From Bin55 sp009840545 (GTDB lineage: Bacteria; Pseudomonadota; Gammaproteobacteria; Pseudomonadales; Azotimanducaceae): a stretch of 64,000 nt of DNA. Position numbers and translations under genes: made by a program. The stretch is taken from NCBI GenBank assembly GCA_965208815.1, contig OZ242357.1, forward strand, positions 248,001 to 312,000, written 5' to 3'. Below, in pieces: positions 16,964 through 25,609 of this stretch. Position 1 is the first letter of the stretch, and the number at the start of each line of letters is the position of its first letter. The notes under the pieces were generated by a model. The model was not told the DNA's origin, did no database searches, and saw nothing but the letters and a program-made list of their open reading frames with translations.

Positions 16964-18500
16964 CACTGTGTCTAACGGCCAACGATCTTCCATCCATCTG
17001 ATCTGAAATGGGTAACCCCATGACCTCCAAGATCGTTGGCGCAATGTCGGCAAGTGATCCACGATCCGAAAGTTCAAGAACCGACGGTCCAATGTAAACA
17101 AACGGAACAGGGTTGTTTGTATGGGCTGTATGGGATTGTGCTGAGTCAGCGTTGTACATGCACTCCACGTTGCCATGGTCTGCAGTCACGAAGCAGTGTG
17201 ACTTTGTTGAGGCACACGCTTCGAGAATCATTGTCAAACACTCGTCAAGGCATTCCACTGCCTGAACTGCCGCATCGAAATCTCCTGTGTGTCCAACCAT
17301 ATCCGCATTTGCGAGATTGCAGACAATGAGACTATAGTTCTTTGACCGCACGCTTCGTGCCACTTCCGCCGTCACCGAATCTGCGCTCATACGTGGGCGA
17401 AGGTCGTAGGTCGCTACCGGCTGCGAATCGATGATCTTTCTTGACTCACTCTTGAATCGCTCGTCCGATCCTCCCGAGAAGAAATAGGTCACATGTGCAG
17501 ACTTCTCCGATTCTGCAATGCGCAGCTGCTTCAAGTTCTTGGATGCTATGCACTCGCCTAACGAGTCGCGAACTTGCTCATGTTCAAAGAGCACCTGTAC
17601 GGGGGTAATTTGAGCCACTGGTCTAGGGAGTGCGTCATACGGAGTCATCGAGAAGAATCGGGAGAGAACTGGTAGTCGTTCACGCTCAAATCCTGTAAAG
17701 TCACGAACAACGAAGGACTGGTAGAGTTGTCGAGCTCGGTCGGCTCTGAAGTTCATAAACAGGAACACATCGCCGTCTTGGACGGGATGGTATGCGTCGG
17801 TACGTGTCGGCTGGACGAATTCATCGGATTCTCCTCGATCGTACGCTGATTTGAGAGCAGCAATTGAGTCTGAGTGTCGAAGAGAGTCTCCGTGTCCAAC
17901 CAGCATGTCAAAAGCGCTCTTTGTACGATCCCATCGTTCATCTCGGTCCATCGCGTAATAACGGCCACATATCGATGCAATACTCGCGAGAGGGTGTTCA
18001 CTTAGCTTGTGCTCAAATGTCTCTAGCGAATTGAGCGCGTCTCTTGGAGGCGTGTCCCGACCATCAAGAAAAGCATGTACCGACACCTCTGCTGAACATT
18101 CCGTTAGATAGTCAACGAACGACCAAATGTGGCGTTCGTGGCTGTGAACGCCACCCGGAGAGAGCAACCCCGCTATGTGGATTCTCTGTGACGACGAAGT
18201 CTTCGCTAGCTCATGGACCGCGGCAAGTTGAGTAAAGGAACCATCGGCTAAAGCTGCATCAATTCGCGTCAAATCTTGGTGGACTATGCGCCCTGCTCCA
18301 ATGGTCATATGGCCGACCTCGGAGTTTCCCATTTGGCCTTCGGGCAAACCTACGAACTCGCCCGAACACTCTAAGAGTCCGCGAGGGCAGCTCGACCAAA
18401 TTCTGTCCCATGTAGGTGTATTTGCTACGTGAATTGCATTGTGAGGACCGGTGTCGCCGTGGCCCCAGCCGTCAAGGATTACCAGTAGCGTTGTGGTCAA
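16941..18500 (-). CDS. gpmI: 2,3-bisphosphoglycerate-independent phosphoglycerate mutase
   Basis: A 519-residue enzyme interconverting 3- and 2-phosphoglycerate in glycolysis. It shows the metal-binding N-terminus (VILDGWG, Asp10), the phosphorylated Ser60 in GQMGNSEVGH, the HSHERHIW and DGRDTPP motifs, and the C-terminal metal site TADHGNVE. The length matches the family. It is the first gene of gpmI-envC. Confidence 0.97.
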   Translation of the reverse strand: MTTTLLVILDGWGHGDTGPHNAIHVANTPTWDRIWSSCPRGLLECSGEFVGLPEGQMGNSEVGHMTIGAGRIVHQDLTRIDAALADGSFTQLAAVHELAKTSSSQRIHIAGLLSPGGVHSHERHIWSFVDYLTECSAEVSVHAFLDGRDTPPRDALNSLETFEHKLSEHPLASIASICGRYYAMDRDERWDRTKSAFDMLVGHGDSLRHSDSIAALKSAYDRGESDEFVQPTRTDAYHPVQDGDVFLFMNFRADRARQLYQSFVVRDFTGFERERLPVLSRFFSMTPYDALPRPVAQITPVQVLFEHEQVRDSLGECIASKNLKQLRIAESEKSAHVTYFFSGGSDERFKSESRKIIDSQPVATYDLRPRMSADSVTAEVARSVRSKNYSLIVCNLANADMVGHTGDFDAAVQAVECLDECLTMILEACASTKSHCFVTADHGNVECMYNADSAQSHTAHTNNPVPFVYIGPSVLELSDRGSLADIAPTILEVMGLPISDQMDGRSLAVRHSDVQSAYD

Positions 18501-18938
18501 TGGTCGGTTGAATGCAAACGAGAGCTAAGTTCCACGAGCTTGAAGCCATTGGATTTGTAAGTCCAACACAAAGTGGCTGTTGCACTACTTCGTGAATCGG
18601 CGCGCAGTTCTTCGAGAATCGGAGGCAAGAAATACATGGGCGCATTTTACGAACTGAAAGTTCGGTCAAGGTGCCCTTAGGACACACAATATAAGCGATT
18701 GTTGCAGCAGAATGGTCTAAACGAAAGACGAGCTAGTAAGCACTTTGAGATTGATTTGCAATTATCCTATTGAACTTCAGGAATCAACCAAGAAATCCAG
18801 TTTGTCGGCCGAACTCAATGAGTAACTCCCAAAACCACAATTCTTAGCTCGGGTGGTCACATGCAAACTAGGGATTCGGTCGACGTTTTAGAGTTCACCT
18901 CTATAATCTTGTGTGGTCATGCACGTTAAGTACTACAC
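18501..18938. other. divergent intergenic region between gpmI and yibN
   Basis: About 440 bases without a convincing gene. It should contain the gpmI promoter (leftward) and the yibN promoter (rightward, see 18902-18907). No hairpin or riboswitch-like structure was noticed. Confidence 0.4.
18902..18907 (+). promoter_or_regulatory. -10 box of the yibN-secB promoter
   Basis: A perfect TATAAT lies 31 nt before the GTG start at 18939. The -35 region is weak. The predicted leader is about 25 nt. Confidence 0.45.
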
Positions 18939-19355
18939 GTGTCTCAGCTATTCACTTTCATCGGAAATCATCCCTTCTTAGTGGGACTGTTTGTCCTGCT
19001 AATCGCCTTGTTCATTCGAAATGAGGTAAAGCGAGGAGGCAAAACTGTCACCTCCCAAGAGCTCGTGAATCTTATAAATCGAGAAAAAGCGGTTGTGGTT
19101 GATATTCGCGACTCGAAGGAGTACTTTGAAGGCCATGTACCTAAGGCAATGAATATTCCGTTCACAGCCCTGCAATCTCGCGTAAAAGAGTTGGAAAAGT
19201 ACAAGGAAGCACCAATAATTGTGACGTGTAAAGCGGGCCAACACTCGAGTATGGCAGGCACAGTCTTGAGGAAAGCCGGATTTCAGAATGTCGCAAAGCT
19301 ACGGGGTGGACTGTTGGAATGGCGCAATGACAATATGCCTATTGAGAAAGGTTGA
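18939..19355 (+). CDS. yibN: membrane-anchored rhodanese-like protein (YibN)
   Basis: A 138-residue protein with an N-terminal membrane helix (about 9-27) and a rhodanese domain facing the cytosol or periplasm: VVDIRDSKEYFEGHVPKAMNIP, and the active-site loop CKAGQHSS with the catalytic Cys. Rhodanese domains transfer sulfane sulfur. It lies directly upstream of secB, as yibN does in E. coli, though grxC is missing between them. GTG start. Confidence 0.85.
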   Translation: MSQLFTFIGNHPFLVGLFVLLIALFIRNEVKRGGKTVTSQELVNLINREKAVVVDIRDSKEYFEGHVPKAMNIPFTALQSRVKELEKYKEAPIIVTCKAGQHSSMAGTVLRKAGFQNVAKLRGGLLEWRNDNMPIEKG

Positions 19356-19361
19356 AGGCAG

Positions 19362-19832
19362 TTGGCGCAAGCAGACATCAAGTCGGACTACACAGTCGAA
19401 CGCATCTACGTCCGGCGACTAAATTTTGAGCCCGGTGACGTACCGGCATTGTTCGAACTCAAGTGGAAACCCCAAATCAAGCTCGAGATCGAGGTCAGTC
19501 ATCGAGAATTAGCCGAGTCGCGTTTTGAGGTTGTCATGAAGCTTCATCTGAATGCTGAACTTGGTTCAAGACCAGCCTGTAAGATCGACGTGGAACAAGC
19601 GGGAATCTTTCATGTACCCGACACCAAGAGCCGCAATCAAATCCTCACAGTAGAGTGTCCGAGTTTGCTCTTTCCCTATGCCCGAGAAGCTATTGATAGC
19701 ATTGCGGTGAAAGGTACATTTCCGGCGTTTGCAATTGCACCAGTGAATCTACAGAACCTAATTCGACAGGCGATACACCAACGACAACTAGATCTGACGA
19801 ATCCGAGACGATCTGACGAAGTACTCAATTAA
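19362..19832 (+). CDS. secB: protein-export chaperone SecB
   Basis: A 156-residue SecB that keeps precursor proteins unfolded and delivers them to SecA. It shows the conserved VERIYVRRLNFE at the N-terminus, the core WKPQIKLEIEV, EQAGIFHV, and the signature LLFPYAREAIDSIAVKGTFPAFAIAPVN split around the arginine. The start is TTG at 19362, six bases after the yibN stop, and no ATG is available before the conserved region. The 3' end overlaps the convergent trmL gene by eight bases. Confidence 0.95.
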   Translation: MAQADIKSDYTVERIYVRRLNFEPGDVPALFELKWKPQIKLEIEVSHRELAESRFEVVMKLHLNAELGSRPACKIDVEQAGIFHVPDTKSRNQILTVECPSLLFPYAREAIDSIAVKGTFPAFAIAPVNLQNLIRQAIHQRQLDLTNPRRSDEVLN

Positions 19833-20286
19833 GACACTTGAAATTCAGTTGTCTAAGTGCTTCGTAGACTGCAATAGCGACCGAATTGGATAGGTTCAAG
19901 CTTCTTGACCCCGAACGCATTGGGATGCGAACACAACGATCACCCAATCGATTTCGAATCTGTGGAGGCAGTCCTCGTGTTTCAGGTCCAAACAGGAGTA
20001 CATCTCCGGATTGCTACTCAACCTCTGTGTATGTTGGTCCTCCTTTGGTTGAGAACGCAAAAACTCGGTTTGAGTCGAATTCACAGAGTGCTTCCTCTAG
20101 GTTAGAGCAAACTTGTACATCTGCCCATTCGCGATAGTCCAAGCCCGCCCGCTTGAGCTTTGTGTGGGAGAGATCGAATCCCAGGGGCTCGACTAGCGTC
20201 AAGGTACATCCCGTATTCGCTGCCAGTCGAATGACATTACCGGTGTTCGGAGGAATTTCAGGTTGATAGAGCACGATGTTTAGCAT
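19825..20286 (-). pseudogene. trmL: trmL, tRNA (cytidine/uridine-34-2'-O)-methyltransferase, with an in-frame amber stop
   Basis: From the ATG at 20286 the frame gives a TrmL N-terminus (MLNIVLYQPEIPPNTGN, RLAANTG, RAGLDY) up to TKGGPTYTEVE. It then meets TAG at 20016-20014 and continues in the same frame with the second half of the SPOUT domain (GDVLLFGPETRGLP, VRIPM, SLNLSNSVAIAVYEALRQL) to a TGA at 19825. The total is 153 codons, the normal TrmL length. In E. coli TrmL the residue at the amber position is Tyr. TrmL methylates the wobble base of leucine tRNAs. A point mutation, a sequencing error or read-through could each explain it; without read-through the catalytic knot is lost. Confidence 0.85.
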
Positions 20287-20478
20287 CTTCTCTGATCTCT
20301 GATCGCCCATGATTCTGCAGAGCAACAATACGCAAACTTAACTGTTGATGTGTATTTCGAAAAAATTATTTTTAAAATAAATCAATAAGTTAAGGGTATA
20401 GAAAGGACAAATCGTGGGAGTCGCCATCAAGTTTATTAAGGTATTTCCTAAATTTTCTTGCAGCTCTTTGCGTTCCTT

Positions 20479-20706
20479 TCAATCTACAGTCTTCAGTCTA
20501 ATTGTCATGCGAATCTCAGTTGCACTCTCATCAGTAGAGACTATGCAATGTCCATGCATTCGGCACCATGCAGGTATATCTTCATGAACGCCGGGATCGG
20601 TAGCCAAGAGTGCGAATTCTGTCCCTGCGTCAGCGTGGTTCGCATATTCCTGCGCCATGATGAGAGGCATTGGACAAAGCTTTCCGGTGGCATCGACTTC
20701 TTTCAA
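20479..20706 (-). CDS. TusA-family sulfur carrier protein
   Basis: A 75-residue TusA/SirA-like protein with the CPxP motif (KLCPMPLI, Cys at about residue 11) and the two-layer alpha/beta pattern of the family. Such proteins carry a persulfide to thiolation enzymes. It begins 5 nt after the PP-loop gene upstream on the same strand, so the two are likely an operon in which this protein may hand sulfur to the PP-loop enzyme. Confidence 0.88.
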   Translation of the reverse strand: MKEVDATGKLCPMPLIMAQEYANHADAGTEFALLATDPGVHEDIPAWCRMHGHCIVSTDESATEIRMTIRLKTVD

Positions 20707-20711
20707 GAAAG

Positions 20712-21788
20712 CTAGTTTCCCACATGCCAGGTATCGGGAATTTGATGTGCTTGAAATGGCTCAACCTCCAATTGTTCGCCCGATCCATCCTTATACCGAA
20801 TTTCCATGGCAACTTTTGGCTTGCTTCGCGACTGTCCGTATCTCGCCACGATTTTGGCCGCCAAGCGAACGTCTTCCAAATCAACTCGCCCGTCGATTAG
20901 TGCAAGCGGGCCCTTAAGGCTCACCTCCCGTAGACTGGTGAATCGTTTTCGGTAACCCTGCAAGAACCTAGATTCGCCTTCTTCCCGCGCAATCACCAGT
21001 TTGAAATTGGGTTGGGGACGAATATGCCTTCCAATCTTGAGCAAAACGACATCGTCGAGCTCATAGTCTCGCTCGTCCCGAGCTATCCAAAGATCTTTGA
21101 GTTTGTTGGAATACGTTTCATCAGTCAAGAAACAACATCCACCTGCTGGCTGCGCATAGTTCTCGATTCCAAACTTCTTGGCCAGTTCTATCTGCGGCTT
21201 GCGAGTTCTTCCGGAAAACCCGAAGAGATTCTCACGCTTGACCCAACCCATGCGCTCGGGTAGAGTCTCGGGTAGACTCTTCGCACAAAGTGGACGGAGC
21301 AAACGATCTTCTGCTCCAGACTCATGAGCAATAATGGGCATGGTTTCTCGTCGTTGAGACTTCGGTCGTTGGCCGATGACCTCGCCCGTTACGGCAAAGT
21401 CAAACTGTTCACCATGGAACCCGACCATCTCCATTGCTTTGCCCACCATGAAGACCTTACAGTCTAGGCAGGGATTCAGATTCTTGCCGTAGCCATGCTT
21501 TGGATTCAGGACCACATCCTTATATTCCTCGACGACGTCCACTACGTGCAACTTGATTCCCAGTTGATTGGCAACCCATAATGCATTGTTTCGTTTGGGT
21601 CGTTCTTGATGGCGTTTTCGGATAGCATGGGTATGACCTTCCACACAGAATCCGGTATAGAAGTTCACTCCTTCGACGTCTACCCCTTGGTCCATGACGA
21701 CTTTGGCAGCCAACATGGAGTCCAATCCACCCGATATCAAGGCAACAGCTTTGGGTTGTAAGGAACTAGACATCGAACTTCGATCCAT
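20712..21788 (-). CDS. PP-loop ATP pyrophosphatase, MnmA/ThiI-like putative tRNA thiolase
   Basis: A 358-residue protein. The N-terminal N-type ATP pyrophosphatase domain has the PP-loop SGGLDS (about residues 19-24) and a downstream PCLDCK with two cysteines. The middle carries VTGEVIGQRPKSQ and PAGGCCFLTDE. The C-terminal part (KIGRHIRPQPN onwards) resembles the NFACT-R-like/DUF814 RNA-binding segment. Related proteins are annotated as tRNA 2-thiouridine enzymes, but the tRNA position is not established. The pairing with a TusA-like carrier fits sulfur transfer to RNA. ATG at 21773 is an alternative start. Confidence 0.75.
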   Translation of the reverse strand: MDRSSMSSSLQPKAVALISGGLDSMLAAKVVMDQGVDVEGVNFYTGFCVEGHTHAIRKRHQERPKRNNALWVANQLGIKLHVVDVVEEYKDVVLNPKHGYGKNLNPCLDCKVFMVGKAMEMVGFHGEQFDFAVTGEVIGQRPKSQRRETMPIIAHESGAEDRLLRPLCAKSLPETLPERMGWVKRENLFGFSGRTRKPQIELAKKFGIENYAQPAGGCCFLTDETYSNKLKDLWIARDERDYELDDVVLLKIGRHIRPQPNFKLVIAREEGESRFLQGYRKRFTSLREVSLKGPLALIDGRVDLEDVRLAAKIVARYGQSRSKPKVAMEIRYKDGSGEQLEVEPFQAHQIPDTWHVGN

Positions 21789-21803
21789 CTGGCCGTGCTG
21801 TAC

Positions 21804-22262
21804 ATGAAAGCACTACTTCAAAGAGTCACATCGGCTCATGTAACTGTTGATCAGACTATGGTTTCCTCGATTGGTTCAGGAGTTCTAGTGTTTCTTGCGG
21901 TACTCAAGGGAGATGGACCAGATCAGGCAGATTGGCTAGCGAATAAGATTGTACGCTACCGAATATTTCCTAGCGAGGACCGCCCAATGGATCGTTCGCT
22001 TGTGGACATTGAAGGTGACGCCTTAGTTGTTCCGCAGTTTACGCTAGCCGCTCAGACAGCTCGTGGAAACCGCCCTGACTTTTCTCAAGCAATGGCTCCC
22101 GAGGAAGCGCGTGATCTTTTCGAGTATTTCGTAACGTCTCCGAGAAGTATTCACCCCAAGGTGAAAGTCGGTTCGTTCCAAGAGAACATGCAAGTATCGT
22201 TAGTAAATGATGGGCCAGTTACGATTTTTCTGAGTCGCGAACCAGCACCCGTCCAAGAATGA
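21804..22262 (+). CDS. dtd: D-aminoacyl-tRNA deacylase
   Basis: A 152-residue Dtd that hydrolyses D-amino acids (and glycine) mischarged on tRNA. It shows KALLQRVTSAHVTV at the N-terminus, VPQFTLAAQT (the SQxTL-type motif with Pro for Ser) and the closing SLVNDGPVTIFL (the NxGP motif). I chose ATG 21804 rather than the GTG nine bases upstream because it matches the family start. The last 44 bases overlap the 3' end of tatC on the other strand. Neighbouring tatABC is a known association. Confidence 0.93.
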   Translation: MKALLQRVTSAHVTVDQTMVSSIGSGVLVFLAVLKGDGPDQADWLANKIVRYRIFPSEDRPMDRSLVDIEGDALVVPQFTLAAQTARGNRPDFSQAMAPEEARDLFEYFVTSPRSIHPKVKVGSFQENMQVSLVNDGPVTIFLSREPAPVQE

Positions 22263-23019
22263 GGCCAAGTTCGAACAGGATCCAAGCGGGTATAGCCAGA
22301 AGCACCTGAGAGACGACATCGGGGGGTGTCAATAGCATTCCCAGTATGAAGCAGGACACAAATATATAAGGTCGACCCTTCTTGAGAGTCTTTATAGTTG
22401 TCAATCTTGTAGCGGTCAAGAGAACGATGGCAATGGGAATTTCAAACACTATCCCGAAAGCAAAGAACAACTTGAAGATGAACGAGAGATAGCTATTGAT
22501 GTCCGTCATCCATACGACATTATCGGGTGTGGATGCGGCAAAGAACTGAAAAATCAGTGGAAAAACAAGAAAGTAAGCAAAGACCATTCCGCCAAAGAAA
22601 AGCAAGATACTTGAGAACAGCAACGGTAATGCGAAGCGCTTTTCTCGAAGATAAAGGCCGGGGGAGATGAAAGTCCACACTTGATGCAAGATATAAGGCA
22701 TTGCCGTAATCAATGCCAAGAAGAACGCGAGCTTTAGAGGCACTATGAACGGTGCGGCCACTTCAGTGGAAATCATGGTCCCTACCGTCTCCGGCGAAGA
22801 CCCCGGAAGACTACGAACTAGCGGCATCGCGATAAGCGCAAATAGCTGTTTTGCAAAAACAACGTAAGGAACGAACAGAATCGCCATAGCAACCAACGAC
22901 CGGATGATGGCGTTGCGTAGCGCAATTAGGTGCGTAAGTAGTGGCTGGGTGTTTGAATCGACGGCTGCGTCGTGTTCCGACTCTCGTTGTGAGGGTTCGG
23001 CTATCGTCTTCTCAACCAC
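22219..23019 (-). CDS. tatC: Sec-independent translocase subunit TatC
   Basis: A 266-residue polytopic membrane protein, the receptor for twin-arginine signal peptides. Six hydrophobic helices are visible. It shows TatC signatures THLIALRNAIIRS, QVWTFISPGLYLREKRFALP and the FGIVFEIPI segment. Its start overlaps tatB by eight bases. The 3' end overlaps the convergent dtd gene by 44 bases, so the last 14 residues are encoded opposite dtd. Confidence 0.95.
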   Translation of the reverse strand: MVEKTIAEPSQRESEHDAAVDSNTQPLLTHLIALRNAIIRSLVAMAILFVPYVVFAKQLFALIAMPLVRSLPGSSPETVGTMISTEVAAPFIVPLKLAFFLALITAMPYILHQVWTFISPGLYLREKRFALPLLFSSILLFFGGMVFAYFLVFPLIFQFFAASTPDNVVWMTDINSYLSFIFKLFFAFGIVFEIPIAIVLLTATRLTTIKTLKKGRPYIFVSCFILGMLLTPPDVVSQVLLAIPAWILFELGLILGRVLVRDSEKS

Positions 23020-23386
23020 TTTCGGATTGGGTGGCCTTGGTTGTCGGAGAATCTACGTCGCTTGGAGTTTGAGAAGCTTTATGAGGTGGGTTGGAAGGCT
23101 TCGAGTCAGGATCGGCCAAAGCATTTTGCGTATCACTTAGGATCGACTTGGTTTCTTGTTCCAGAGCTTTCATTTCGGACATGATCTGTTCGTTGTGCAG
23201 TTGACGTCGAACATCGTCCATTCCGATTTCTCGTTCCATTTCCAGCTTGAAGCTGTTGTACATCCTACGCAGTCGGCCCAACCATAGACCCATCGTACGA
23301 GCTACTTCAGGCAGTCTAGCGGGACCAAGGACAACCAAGAGTAGAACAAAGATCACCAGTAGCTCAAGCCACCCAATGTCAAGCAT
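23012..23386 (-). CDS. tatB: Sec-independent translocase subunit TatB
   Basis: A 124-residue single-pass membrane protein: MLDIGWLELLVIFVLLLVVL, the hinge GPARLPEVAR, an amphipathic helix, then a Pro/Ser/Thr-rich tail. TatB links TatC with substrate. It overlaps tatA and tatC by eight bases each, a tight tatABC operon. Confidence 0.95.
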   Translation of the reverse strand: MLDIGWLELLVIFVLLLVVLGPARLPEVARTMGLWLGRLRRMYNSFKLEMEREIGMDDVRRQLHNEQIMSEMKALEQETKSILSDTQNALADPDSKPSNPPHKASQTPSDVDSPTTKATQSESG

Positions 23387-23606
23387 GTGTTTGTTTTGGA
23401 GGATCTTGTTGCGAGTTCTTGTCCGGCTGAGATTCGTCGGTACCTTCGACGTCTTCTCTGTCTTGTTCCTTCATGGCATTGCGAAAACCCTTGATGGAGT
23501 TGCCAATTTCGCTACCAATATTCTTCAATCGTCGTGGACCAAAGATCACAAGCACAATAACAAGAATGATCGCTAGTTCGAGAGGTCCGATTGGGGGCAC
23601 AGTCAT
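23379..23606 (-). CDS. tatA: Sec-independent translocase subunit TatA
   Basis: A 75-residue TatA, the pore-forming subunit: IGPLELAIILVIVLVIFGPRR, then the amphipathic helix LKNIGSEIGNSIKGFRNAM and a charged tail. It is first gene of tatABC. A 7-bp stem-loop lies about 30 bp upstream (23639-23660). Confidence 0.95.
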   Translation of the reverse strand: MTVPPIGPLELAIILVIVLVIFGPRRLKNIGSEIGNSIKGFRNAMKEQDREDVEGTDESQPDKNSQQDPPKQTHA

Positions 23607-23944
23607 GCTCCTAGTGCTTCAGCAATTACATGATAGTACAGGAAAGAGATGAATTTCCTGATGAATGTGTGTCGAGATCAATACAGTCGTTGATTCTTAG
23701 CCTGGAGCAGCGACGAAACATCCCTCATGCATGTCGAGCCCTAAGAAACCACTGGGAATGTCAATTTGCTCCAGGACTGCAAGAATTGAAACGCGGGCGA
23801 TACACAAGAGGTCATTTGGACCTTCTAGATCGGGATTGCTACCGAATATAGCTAGGTTCTTGTAGAGACAAATCCACCAACACTTCAAATCCATCAAAAT
23901 TGTGTCAGAATATCTTGTAATTGTCTCAGTTTTCATCAATGCTA
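23607..23944. other. divergent intergenic region between tatA and the sigma-4 gene
   Basis: About 340 bases with no convincing gene. CAGGAAA (23639-23645) and TTTCCTG (23654-23660) form a perfect 7-bp stem with an 8-nt loop in the tatA leader or promoter region; it may be a regulatory site. Confidence 0.4.
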
Positions 23945-23972
23945 TTGACATTTCGGCTAATTACGGTAAATA
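23945..23972 (+). promoter_or_regulatory. predicted promoter of the sigma-4-domain gene
   Basis: A perfect -35 TTGACA (23945-23950) is followed after 16 bp by TAAATA (23967-23972). Transcription would start near 23980, so the ATG at 24003 is the first usable start and an in-frame TTG at 23976 is not. Confidence 0.45.
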
Positions 23973-24002
23973 ATATTGAAAAGGTGGAAACTACATACAC
24001 AC

Positions 24003-25577
24003 ATGGAAATACAGGACCACGACGCGAGTTCAAATTCTGACGATTCGTCCGACGTGTCTAACCAGCAAGGGTCTGGTCGACCTGAGAGCGGGAGCTCAGG
24101 CCAGGACGAGAGTTCATTGCTGGTATCTTCCCCTACGGATTTCGTAGATTTTCCCAATGACACACTTGAATCGGCTTTGGATAGACTGCTGAGATCTATC
24201 TTGAGGAACTATTCGGGTCCACATCTTGAAGCTCTTCGCGCGCGATTGGGTTGGAACGGAGAAGATCCAATAACTCTACAAAGAGCTGGTCGTCAAGCTA
24301 GCATCACGCGGGAGCGAGTTCGTCAAATCGAAGCCCGTGTCAAGCGCGAGGCGAAGAATAGAGTTCCAAGAGTAATTGATCGATTATTGGATTACTTGCC
24401 AAAACTGAGGCCTGTGCTTTGGTCTTCGTTGTCTAATCAGTTGCTCGAGAATCGTGTAACACAGAAGAGGTGGTCTGGTAGAGCAACCAAAGCTGTGTTG
24501 GATCATTGTGGCTTTCCCCACTGGAAGTTTGTTGAAGGTGCCCGCGACAGCCTTGTCGGTCCGGCAGACTACCCGATATTGAATCACCTTTCTGAAACAG
24601 TCAGTATTGCACGTCGCACCAGTAGAGCTTCTGGGGCGATCTCATTGGAGTACTTGACCAACTGTCTGCCTTTTCCCGTACCGATGAGCATACTTCGTGA
24701 CATGCTACAGTGTGCGAAAGACATTGAATTCATCACTCCCGAGTACTGCTGGGTACCTCGCACACCTGCCAAACGAGTACGGATCCAAAACGTATCCAAG
24801 AAGATGCTATCCATCAATCGACCCCTGAGCATAGGAGATATCAGGAGAGGTCTGGAACGTAAATTTTCGTTTCGAAACAAGACGGGTAGCGCAAAGTATG
24901 AAGGAGTAGTGCCACCTAATGACGTCTTGATAGCTCTTTTCAAGATGTACCCGGACTTTCATGTCATTAATGACGCATACATCGACTATATCGGAGATTT
25001 GCACCCCGAAAACGAGCTGACTCGCCCTGAACTAGCCATCGTGAGAGCATTCGAGCACATGAATACGAATGCATTGGATCGTCAGACAATCAAAGAGTTT
25101 GGAGACGATCGAGGCATCAATATGAGCAGTTTGGAAGTCGAGATGACCTATAGCCCAATCGTTGTGCAAATCCGCCAAAACGTTTGGCGTTTGGTCGGTA
25201 GTTTAGTCGCCAACGAAGTTGTCGAGCAAGTGCAAAGTCGAATTCGAAACAAGGGCTTTCAACGACGGCTGATTGACAAGGGAAGACTTCCCAACGGCGA
25301 CTTCCGAATTGTGTTCAGGCTGCCTCGATTCGTACACAATTTCGTTGCGAGTGTGCCATCAGAAATTGGGGGGTTAAATCTCGACGCAATATTCCGGACC
25401 CAAGAAGGTGTGACTCTTCGATGTAAAAACGGGGCAATCTTCGGATTCGGAAAGTTTCTGACGAAATCTGACTGCTCGGAGGGCAACTACCTGACCATCG
25501 ATCTCAATTTGTTGACTCGAACATTCAATTGGAGCATTAGCACCTTTCAACCGACTAAGATTCCGTCGCCGACTTAA
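24003..25577 (+). CDS. large protein with a sigma-70 region-4-like helix-turn-helix
   Basis: A 524-residue soluble protein. Residues 1-45 are a low-complexity Ser/Asp/Gly tail. Around residues 90-118 lies LQRAGRQASITRERVRQIEARV, which has the helix-turn-helix pattern of sigma-70 region 4 (ITRERVRQIE is the -35-recognition helix signature). No sigma region 2 is visible, so it is not a conventional sigma factor. The remaining 400 residues contain repeated winged-helix-like stretches (SLEYLTNCLP, MSIGDIRRGLE-like, ALDRQTIKEFG) but match no family I know. It probably binds DNA. It interrupts the usual ubiB-tatABC neighbourhood and is oppositely transcribed. Confidence 0.7.
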   Translation: MEIQDHDASSNSDDSSDVSNQQGSGRPESGSSGQDESSLLVSSPTDFVDFPNDTLESALDRLLRSILRNYSGPHLEALRARLGWNGEDPITLQRAGRQASITRERVRQIEARVKREAKNRVPRVIDRLLDYLPKLRPVLWSSLSNQLLENRVTQKRWSGRATKAVLDHCGFPHWKFVEGARDSLVGPADYPILNHLSETVSIARRTSRASGAISLEYLTNCLPFPVPMSILRDMLQCAKDIEFITPEYCWVPRTPAKRVRIQNVSKKMLSINRPLSIGDIRRGLERKFSFRNKTGSAKYEGVVPPNDVLIALFKMYPDFHVINDAYIDYIGDLHPENELTRPELAIVRAFEHMNTNALDRQTIKEFGDDRGINMSSLEVEMTYSPIVVQIRQNVWRLVGSLVANEVVEQVQSRIRNKGFQRRLIDKGRLPNGDFRIVFRLPRFVHNFVASVPSEIGGLNLDAIFRTQEGVTLRCKNGAIFGFGKFLTKSDCSEGNYLTIDLNLLTRTFNWSISTFQPTKIPSPT

Positions 25578-25609
25578 GACAGAGAAAGCTCTTTAAGATA
25601 ATTAGGTTC

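Noticed and set aside
23630..23851. 73-codon plus-strand frame upstream of tatA
   Set aside because: No homology, no ribosome-binding site, and it overlaps the likely tatA promoter region.
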